From Rhodospirillaceae bacterium (GTDB taxonomy: Bacteria > Pseudomonadota > Alphaproteobacteria > UBA8366 > GCA-2717185), in the NCBI GenBank assembly GCA_002717185.1, contig PBDC01000058.1, forward strand, positions 8,850-40,834: a stretch of DNA of 31,985 bases, in the 5' to 3' direction. Position numbers and translations under genes: made by a program. The stretch's first letter is position 1; every line of letters starts with the position of its first letter. Positions 24,569 to 31,985 of the stretch are shown piece after piece. The notes beneath the pieces were generated by a model that was not told the origin of the DNA, did not search any database, and saw only the letters and a list, made by a program, of their open reading frames with translations.

Positions 24569-25277
24569 TCAACACCCTTTGTATTTCTTACGTAAACATT
24601 CACGGGCAAGTTTCTGCGCTTCATCGATTTGGGCTGGGGTCATTTTCTTCTGAAAATCATCCCTCAACTTGGCACCCAACTCGTTTCCATTAGTCGCAGC
24701 GATATTTCCCCACATATGGGCATACACGTAATCTTTCAGCACTCCCGTACCGAAGGCATAACTCACACCCAGATTTCCTTGAGCATCGGCAAGTCCCCGT
24801 TCGGCAGCAAGCCTATACCACTTTACTGCAGCCTTATGGTCTTGCGGAGCACCCCGCCCGTTTTCGTACATCAAACCCAGATTGTACTGAGCATCGGCAA
24901 GTCCCTGTTTGGCAGCAAGTGTGTACCACTTCACTGCAGCCTCATAGTCCTGTGCAACACCTCGCCCTGCTTCGTACATCCAACCCAGATTTCCTTGGGC
25001 ATAGGCCCCCCACCTGTTTCGCAGCAAGCCTGTACCACTTCACCGCAGCCTTATAGTCTCTTGGAACACCATTTCCTTCGGCATACATAGCGCCTAGCAA
25101 GGACTGGGCATCGGCGTTCCCTTGTTCGGCAAGAGGTTTCCACTCGCGCAGAGCAGTTGCGAAGTCACCGCTTTTAGCTGCAGCTAAACCTTTTTGAAAA
25201 TCAGCACTCCAACTAATTCCCGCATGTGCAAAAAGTACAGCAATCGTCAGGCAGATAGCGGCGGTCAGGCGTTTCAT
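24569..25277 (-). pseudogene. Secreted Sel1-repeat protein gene, frameshifted in a G6 run
   Basis: The start encodes a clear signal peptide (MKRLTAAICLTIAVLF, AHAGISWSA) and then helical repeats of the Sel1 type, such as GDFATALREWKPLAEQGNAD and VPRDYKAAVKWYRLAAKQ. The frame is lost at six consecutive G (minus strand; 25011-25006). Removing one G joins AKQVG to AYAQGNLGWMYEAG and gives about 235 residues with four Sel1 repeats and a C-terminal MTPAQIDEAQKLARECL tail. That tail is common in secreted Sel1 proteins that scaffold other proteins. The downstream repeats are well preserved, so the event is recent, a sequencing artefact, or phase-variable slippage. Without repair the product would be a 111-residue stub. 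Confidence 0.8.
24768..25085 (-). repeat. Tandem 108-bp coding repeats of the Sel1 gene
   Basis: CCCAGATT-type blocks recur at 24768, 24876 and 24984, exactly 108 nt (36 codons) apart, with strong DNA similarity between units. This matches one Sel1 repeat per unit. The third unit is 1 nt longer at its C-run, which is the frameshift. Confidence 0.85.
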
Positions 25278-25295
25278 ACCAAAAGTCCGTAACAG

Positions 25296-25550
25296 TTATA
25301 TCGAAGTTCTTGAATAACGACGAGCAGCGTGTTGTTTCGGACGTTGTCGCCATCCGCAAACCCTGGGGAGAACCCTTTTGTCGTCGATATATTCAAGTGT
25401 CTTCTTTTCCTCGTCCTCCTTGTCGATCGTGTCGATGCGCCCGGATGCTTCGGCATATCCGTTGCCGTTTATTCGCCGGCACACCACGTAGGACCCGTTT
25501 TGCACGTATACCCCGGGAACAGTGGACTTGATTTTGGCTGTGTCTGGCAT
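25296..25550 (-). pseudogene. Short integrase-like fragment next to tRNA-Gly
   Basis: The 84-residue ORF begins MPDTAKIKSTVPGVYVQNG and continues SYVVCRRINGNGYAEASGRI, then an acidic/basic helix (DKEDEEKKTLEYIDDKR). This order, a VPGVY-x-NGSYVV-R strand pair followed by a helix, resembles the arm-binding N-terminus of tyrosine recombinases. The catalytic domain is absent: after about residue 62 the sequence becomes Arg-rich and stops. It starts 106 nt from the tRNA and reads away from it. I infer a decayed integration event, but similarity is by eye and the fragment lies on the 5' side of the tRNA, which is less usual than the 3' side. Confidence 0.45.
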
Positions 25551-25655
25551 GACAATTGGTTCTAATAGAGGCGTTAAAAACTGTCCATCATTTTGGCCAT
25601 AACCTCTAGTGGAAGTCAGAATTATTCTTATTTTATTTGTTGTTAATAGTAGTTT

Positions 25656-25729
25656 GCGGGTGTAGCTCAACGGTAGAGCAGGAGCTTCCCAAGCTCAAGA
25701 CGGGGGTTCAACTCCCCTCACCCGCTCCA
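25656..25729 (+). tRNA. tRNA-Gly (anticodon CCC)
   Basis: The cloverleaf is complete in 74 nt. Acceptor GCGGGTG pairs with CACCCGC, D-arm GCTC/GAGC, the anticodon loop is TTCCCAA with anticodon CCC, T-arm GGGGG/CCCCT with loop TTCAACT, discriminator T, and an encoded CCA. The outermost anticodon-stem pair is G-A, a mismatch; all other pairs are sound. It reads GGG codons. It is the only RNA gene of a known class seen here. Confidence 0.95.
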
Positions 25730-25948
25730 GTTTCTACGCAATTCCATCTCGGAACAGGTGCACGGTCGATGCAGCGAATAGCACTCCTCATGGCCATCGC
25801 CCTGTCGCTCGCTAAACGCTGCGATCGCGGCCTACAAAAAAAGATTCCACTGCCGCTCTGCGTGAACTAACACCAGATGCCAAGGCCAGCGATGCCAACA
25901 CGCAAAAACTAGTCTAGGAATGGACGCGCGCAACCCAAGTAGCTGCGT

Positions 25949-27562
25949 TCAGCCCGGCCTCCGCAGTATCTCTTCCGCCATGTTGCGCAACTTACCGCGC
26001 TGAACCTTGATGCCATTGGCGCTTTCAGCAACCGGGAAGGCGTCGACCGGGATGATACGCACAGGCACCTTGAACCGGGCCAACTGTTGCGCACAATGCC
26101 CTTGGATCTCCACCTCATCGACAGTGCACCCTTCCGCTGGGATGACAAAGGCGACCGCTTTATTTCCAGCGGCGCTGCCGGCACCAACGACCTGTACACT
26201 TTCGACCGTCTGATGCGATTGGACCTCGGCCTCAATCTCTGCCGGCGCGACAAGGAACCCACCAAGCCTCAGCACGTCGCCCATCCGCGCCAGGAATTCG
26301 AACCTGCCATCCGGCTCTAGCATGCCCAGATCACCAGTCCGAATGAACCCATCCTCAGTTACTGCCTCTTCCGTCGCTTCCGGGTTAAGGTAGTACTCCA
26401 GCATCTGGCTCGGTCCCGTAATTTCCAACTCGCCAGCTTCCCCGATACCCAGCAATTCACCACTCCCCGGATCACGCACACGTACCCGGGCATTCGGCGA
26501 GATCAGTTTGCCGCCTGACACCTTCCGAGCTGCGACGTCATCCTGCGGATCACGCCGTGCCACCAGGGCCTGAAGTTCGCTCATTCCCCAAAGCCCGGTA
26601 AGTTTAAGTCCTTCCTCACTGGCGCGTTCGACAATGTCTGCAAGTTCCGAGTTGAAGTTCGCGAAGCCGGCGGACTCGACCTTGCGAAACGGCTTCCGAT
26701 CGCCCTTAACGGCGATCATACGGTCGATCATGTCGTCGCTGGCGTTGAAATAGGTGACGCCGTGTTTCTCCATGAGCCGAACCGCCGTCTCAGCGTCGAA
26801 AGCGCTTTCCAACAAGGTCGGTTTGCCGGCCGCCAATGCCGCGAGTGCCTGACAGAAGCCGAATACGCCGCAAAAAGGCAGCCCTAGATAAGCGACTGTA
26901 TCTGGCTTGAGAAGATCGCAATGATACGCCACCTCGATCGCATGCTGGGTTATACCCGTATGGCCATGCAACACGAATTTTGGCGCCTTCGTGGTGCCCG
27001 ACGTGGTGAAGATGTTGCACCCACCATTAGGCACGCTGAAATCACCATCAAAGCGGGCGTGTCGCGCCAGCCGATCCCAAGTGACAGTCCGCGCGCCCAG
27101 AACAGAAACAGCGGGAACGTCGTCACTTTCGGAATAGACGATAACCGTTTCGACCCGCTTCAATGCGTCCGGATCGACATCCGCCAGGATGCCGGGGAAA
27201 TCGATACCACGAAAATCAGGCCAAAGGACCAGAACCTTTGCCCCAGACCGGCCGACGATGTCACCGACTTCACTGGCGCGGAACCTGATGTTAACGGCAA
27301 CCGCGATCGCCCCAAGGCGCGCGCAGGCAAAATAAAGCGTCACATAAGCCGGCGTATTGGGCAACCAGAACGCCACCCGGTCTCCCGGCTTGATCCCCAA
27401 AGATGCAAGGCCTCCCGCTGCTCGTCGCGATTGTGCCGACAGGCTGGCGAAGCTTAACGACGTGTCACCATAGATCAACGCCGGTGTCTCGGGCGCAGCC
27501 GCCGCCGCTGCTTCCAGCAAGCCCGTCACTGTTTTAGGTGTTTGAGCGGATTTCGGTACCAT
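25949..27562 (-). CDS. AMP-dependent acyl-CoA synthetase/ligase
   Basis: This 537-residue ANL-family enzyme has the ATP-binding loop FTTSGTTKAPKFVLHG in the middle, GLWGMSELQAL (A5 region), RTGDLGMLEPDGRFEFLAR (A7-A8) and a C-terminal ANGIKVQRGKL that supplies the adenylation Lys. It should activate a carboxylic acid to an acyl-adenylate and then to its CoA thioester. The A8 hinge is followed by a Leu-Gly-Gly (VLRLGGFLV). The acid is not predictable. The gene stands alone, and the start at 27562 has no clear ribosome site. A 10-bp palindrome CCGGTACCGG sits 24 nt upstream (27586-27595) and could be an operator. Confidence 0.92.
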   Translation of the reverse strand: MVPKSAQTPKTVTGLLEAAAAAAPETPALIYGDTSLSFASLSAQSRRAAGGLASLGIKPGDRVAFWLPNTPAYVTLYFACARLGAIAVAVNIRFRASEVGDIVGRSGAKVLVLWPDFRGIDFPGILADVDPDALKRVETVIVYSESDDVPAVSVLGARTVTWDRLARHARFDGDFSVPNGGCNIFTTSGTTKAPKFVLHGHTGITQHAIEVAYHCDLLKPDTVAYLGLPFCGVFGFCQALAALAAGKPTLLESAFDAETAVRLMEKHGVTYFNASDDMIDRMIAVKGDRKPFRKVESAGFANFNSELADIVERASEEGLKLTGLWGMSELQALVARRDPQDDVAARKVSGGKLISPNARVRVRDPGSGELLGIGEAGELEITGPSQMLEYYLNPEATEEAVTEDGFIRTGDLGMLEPDGRFEFLARMGDVLRLGGFLVAPAEIEAEVQSHQTVESVQVVGAGSAAGNKAVAFVIPAEGCTVDEVEIQGHCAQQLARFKVPVRIIPVDAFPVAESANGIKVQRGKLRNMAEEILRRPG

Positions 27563-27662
27563 GGAGAAAATCTAGCAAAATTGAACCGGTACCGGAACGG
27601 GTTTGGCAAAATTCGGTATAACCAGGTTTTCGCTAAATAGGCTTGTTGCTTTCCTACAGCTG

Positions 27663-28181
27663 TTACAGGAGAAGCCTATGGTTCGTGTGAATCGACCCCA
27701 TTCCCACACTAATCCTCACGCAGGCGCCGCCTCCAGGGGATTTTTTGTCCTGTGGGTGCCTAGACACAAGCAAGGCAGGCGCCATGTCCAACGTTATCGC
27801 GAAGGGTCCTGTTAGCCGCCCTTCTGAAGGGGTGAGGTTCGGGCAGAGTTTTTTCATCGCTTCGTCGCCCGCTGGTTCGAGCCTGTCTTCAGGCATCCAA
27901 ATTTTATTCAGCGCCATCGACGTTCCAATCGCCTGTTCCAGTGCCTGCTGCCCACCTGCGGCTTCCATCGCATCCTTGGCATCTGCTGGCGTTCAGTTCG
28001 TGCTCCTCGCTGTAGGCACTCGATTGCAATAGCAGGATCGTGTATGTTTCAGCATGCGGAATATAGCAAGATCCGCCAACCGAATGGGTTTGCTTTTGAT
28101 GAAATAAACGGGGACCGCTGAGCGCCAAGTTCGGGTATCTAGATCGCCAGGATCCCCGATGCACGGTAGTGCGCCCTCCAT
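27663..28181 (-). pseudogene. Possible interrupted ORF of unknown family
   Basis: CGGAGGAAAT about 10 nt before ATG 28181 opens a frame with PVYFIKSKPIRLADLAIFRM, which meets TGA at 27995-27993. The same frame then continues for 110 codons with protein-like content (ADAKDAMEAAGGQQALEQAI, LNKIWMPEDRLEPAGDEAM). I do not recognise it. It is either a gene killed by a nonsense change or a chance open stretch. Another frame across 27990-28060 also looks plausible, so a frameshift is possible too. This ORF fills most of the 878-nt gap 27563-28440, where I see no intact gene. Confidence 0.3.
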
Positions 28182-28353
28182 GACACAGATTTCCTCCGGC
28201 GAGGTCAGCTACAATAACGATGAGGTGGACTGAATATAAAACGACCCGGGGGACTGCTCAATGTTGTATCCAGCACCGATTGACACGACCGGCTCCGCTT
28301 AATGCGAGCGCGCTGCTCATTTCCGCATTCTCAAAAGGAAAATGCATACTTGC

Positions 28354-28372
28354 TTCGGCGCTTATCGCCGAA
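28354..28372. repeat. Perfect 7-bp hairpin downstream of pmbA
   Basis: TTCGGCG and CGCCGAA flank a 5-nt loop, 69 nt past the pmbA stop. There is no T-tract on either strand. It may be an RNA 3' end stabiliser or a binding site. Confidence 0.4.
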
Positions 28373-28440
28373 CTTATCTGCCTTTACTGAACCAAAACCG
28401 ATCTGCGTTGGATTAGTGTCCCAAAAAAAGGCGTTTAATT

Positions 28441-29784
28441 TTACTCTCCTGCTACTGTCATACCGTCGACGCGCACCGTCGGCGCGTTGGTACCGTAGCG
28501 GAAGATCAAGTCATTCGCCGGTGTGAGGTTCAGGAACATATCCTTCAGATTGCCTGCCACAGTCATCTCGCTAACCGGATAGGCAATTTCGCCCTTCTCA
28601 ATCCAATAGCCAGCGGCGCCTCGGCTATAGTCACCGTTAACCATATCGATGCCGAAACCCATCAACTCGGTCACGTAGAAACCGCTGTCAATATCCGCCA
28701 TCAAGGCTTCTGGTGTGTCCGATCCCGCGACCAGGTAAAGGTTTGCCACGGAAGGTGATGGCGGGCCCGAGGTGCCGCGCGAGGCCCGCCCTGTGCTTGC
28801 CAGATCGAGCTGCCGAGCCGACCGCAGGTCCAGAACCCAACTAGTCAGCATACCGTCTTCGATCAAATTTATCGACTGATTGGCCAGCCCTTCCGCATCG
28901 AAAGGCTTCGACCGCAATCCTCGCTTGAGATGCGGATCATCGGTTATGGTGATGCCGTCGACGAATACTTTTGTACCCATTGCGTCCTTCAGGAAGCTTG
29001 TGCCTCGGGCGATCGCAGATCCATTGATCGCACTGGCCAGATGGCCAATCAGCCCATGACTGATACGCGGATCATAGACGACGGGCACTTTCGACGTTGG
29101 TGCCTTGCGTGGGTTTAACCGCTTAACGGCGCGCGCTCCAGCCGCACGTCCCACTTCGGTGGGATCGTCAAGATCACTTGCATGCACGGTGCTGGAAAAT
29201 TCGTAGTCGCGCTCCATCGCAGTACCCTCTCCCGCGATTACGGACACACCGACGCCATACCGTGAAACTTCGTAACTACCGGAGAACCCGTTCGACGCCG
29301 CCAGGGTTACATCACTGAGGCTCCAAGATGCCTCGGCACCCTCCGAGTTGGTAACTCCTTCGACCGACCGAGCCGCCTCTTCCGTCGCCTTAGCTCGTTC
29401 AATAAGCTCTTCCGGCGTCGGTTCCGTGCTATCCAATATATCCAGTTCGGGTAAATCGCCCGAAAAAAGCTGATCGGTATCTGCTAGGCCGCAATAGGGG
29501 TCTTCCGGCACAACCTTCGCCATTGCCACGGCCCGGTCAACCAGTTCGTCCAGTGTCGTCGGTTCCCAATCGTTCGACGAGACCACAGCTTGCTGCTTAC
29601 CGAAGAAGACCCGTAAGCCCAAATCACGCGCTTCGGACCGTTCGAGCCGTTCCGTTTGGCCAAGCCGTTCGGCCTGAGAGATCGCGGTGCTATTAACCAC
29701 CAAGGCATCGGCGGCGTCCGCCCCGCGCTTCTTGGCTTTCGTGATCAGGTCGTCAAGCAGGGACTGCGCATTGTCGCCATTCAT
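28441..29784 (-). CDS. pmbA: PmbA/TldE-type modulator of DNA gyrase (TldD/PmbA metallopeptidase family)
   Basis: The 447-residue product matches PmbA throughout: an N-terminal DLGLRVFFGKQQAVVSSNDW, AEEAARSVEGVTNSEGAEAS, VPVVYDPRISHGLIGHLASAI, GLRSKPFDAEGLANQ, TGRASRG, and a C-terminal SEMTVAGNLKDMFLNLTPANDL. PmbA (TldE) pairs with TldD, which carries the zinc-binding HExxxH. The pair cleaves small peptides and toxins such as CcdA and matures microcin B17 in E. coli. No HExxxH is present here, as expected for PmbA, and tldD is not in the window. The start ATG 29784 has GGAGAG 8 nt upstream. A GTG 18 nt earlier is less likely. Confidence 0.93.
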   Translation of the reverse strand: MNGDNAQSLLDDLITKAKKRGADAADALVVNSTAISQAERLGQTERLERSEARDLGLRVFFGKQQAVVSSNDWEPTTLDELVDRAVAMAKVVPEDPYCGLADTDQLFSGDLPELDILDSTEPTPEELIERAKATEEAARSVEGVTNSEGAEASWSLSDVTLAASNGFSGSYEVSRYGVGVSVIAGEGTAMERDYEFSSTVHASDLDDPTEVGRAAGARAVKRLNPRKAPTSKVPVVYDPRISHGLIGHLASAINGSAIARGTSFLKDAMGTKVFVDGITITDDPHLKRGLRSKPFDAEGLANQSINLIEDGMLTSWVLDLRSARQLDLASTGRASRGTSGPPSPSVANLYLVAGSDTPEALMADIDSGFYVTELMGFGIDMVNGDYSRGAAGYWIEKGEIAYPVSEMTVAGNLKDMFLNLTPANDLIFRYGTNAPTVRVDGMTVAGE

Positions 29785-30209
29785 AAAGTTACTCTCCGTC
29801 ACCGCTGTTGCCGCGCCTTCTTACCGGACCGCGGGAGAGCGTTCCAGATAGAAGTAAAGATTCCAAGATTCGAACACGACAAATTTCACAACAAAAGACG
29901 GCGATCAGTACTTTGAAAAAGTTGGCATAGGTTTCGCTCAGGCCATTTTTCTCAATCTCTTTAGGGGCTTGTGCGGGCCGTTTTGGGGTCACCGTGATGC
30001 CAGAAAGCACCCCAGCGCGACAATCTGCAAATAGCTTCCACATTATTCGTCTGGTTGATCCCGATCGATAACTCAAGCTAGCCCGATCTTCATGGATAGG
30101 AGCAAACTGTCGCCGGATGTGGGAGCATTTTGCGCAGTTACCGCAAACCTTCAAGCGGAGCAATAGGCGTTGGCTCTCACTAGCGCTCAAATGAGAGCCT
30201 GGTTCCCTA
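29785..30209. other. 425-nt region between leuA and pmbA
   Basis: No convincing gene is present. A long minus-strand ORF crosses it out of frame with leuA. Its lower part reads EKNGLSETYANFFKVLIAVF and a neighbouring frame continues FVVKFVVFESWNLY, which faintly recalls a hydrophobic protein start and could be decayed coding DNA. The upstream end holds the leuA hairpin. The pmbA promoter should lie here, but I could not pick it. Confidence 0.3.
30172..30199 (-). terminator. Perfect 8-bp stem-loop just after leuA, without T-tract
   Basis: GGCTCTCA and TGAGAGCC enclose a 12-nt loop, starting 10 nt past the leuA stop. The position is right for a transcript end. No run of T follows, so it may act as a 3' processing barrier or a Rho-assisted end, not as an intrinsic terminator. 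Confidence 0.45.
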
Positions 30210-31949
<1,740 letters not shown>

Positions 31950-31985
31950 TTATAGGGCGCGGGACCTCCAAATTCTATAGCTAAC

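Noticed and set aside
24768..25085. CRISPR-like or satellite array
   Set aside because: The 108-nt periodicity is the coding repeat of Sel1 units (36 codons); there are no short identical repeats with unique spacers anywhere in the window.
25637..25870. 77-codon plus-strand ORF starting before the tRNA
   Set aside because: It runs through the tRNA gene; the later part (MQRIALLMAIALSLA) resembles a signal peptide but loses frame at once.
27678..27815. His-containing short ORF (HSHTNPH) with AGGAG before it, as a histidine attenuator leader
   Set aside because: There is no run of His codons, no terminator/antiterminator pair and no his gene downstream on the plus strand; it is antisense to another ORF.
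21909..28181. General recoding of TGA as an amino acid
   Set aside because: hisC, the chorismate mutase gene, the amidohydrolase and trkH all end at TGA at the expected lengths, so TGA is a normal stop here.
29785..30209. Decayed signal peptidase gene (hydrophobic stretch with FESW in a second frame)
   Set aside because: The likeness is a few residues across two frames, without the catalytic Ser motif; too weak to call.

Overview
The window looks like chromosomal DNA from an alphaproteobacterium, probably of the Rhodospirillales type. The evidence is a chorismate mutase-like gene, hisC and tyrA coupled by ATGA overlaps, a long-form leuA, an alphaproteobacterial-style apaG/folE/trkH/argE run, and moderately high GC with AT-richer gaps. 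No database search was possible, so the lineage is inferred. Almost every gene is on the minus strand. The clear exceptions are one Rieske oxygenase and one tRNA.

Right to left on the map, which is the direction of transcription: leuA (2-isopropylmalate synthase) and pmbA/tldE, then a gene-poor stretch with a decayed ORF, then an acyl-CoA ligase. Next is tRNA-Gly(CCC), followed by a remnant island (about 23.6-25.6 kb). The island holds a short integrase-like fragment, a Sel1-repeat gene frameshifted in a run of six G, and a compact, well-formed small RNA candidate with its own promoter and terminator. Beyond it lie a radical SAM gene, a GFA-family gene broken by one in-frame TGA, a CoA-transferase/MaoC pair, apaG-folE-trkH-argE, a three-gene catabolic set (Ldh_2 dehydrogenase plus two tandem TauD-type dioxygenases), and the divergent Rieske oxygenase. 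Facing that oxygenase is a three-gene minus-strand operon: an unrecognised 123-residue protein, a YtcJ-type amidohydrolase and a CobW/G3E GTPase. The left part carries a GldA/GldF/GldG-like ABC exporter set followed by a large MscS-family channel, and then chorismate mutase-like, hisC and the cut-off start of tyrA.

Three themes stand out. Aromatic and branched amino acid synthesis frames both ends. The middle is accessory catabolism: Fe(II)/2-oxoglutarate oxygenases, a Rieske oxygenase, an amidohydrolase with a likely metallochaperone, CoA-transferase/hydratase and acyl-CoA ligase, whose substrates cannot be read from sequence. The tRNA-adjacent segment is decaying, with a frameshift, an integrase stub and interrupted ORFs. 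The best candidate for something undescribed is the roughly 93-nt minus-strand RNA at 24259-24351. It combines an extended -10 promoter, a 5' hairpin that begins exactly at the predicted +1, a C/U-rich single-stranded linker, and a terminator whose 25-nt loop carries further C-rich anti-Shine-Dalgarno-like motifs.
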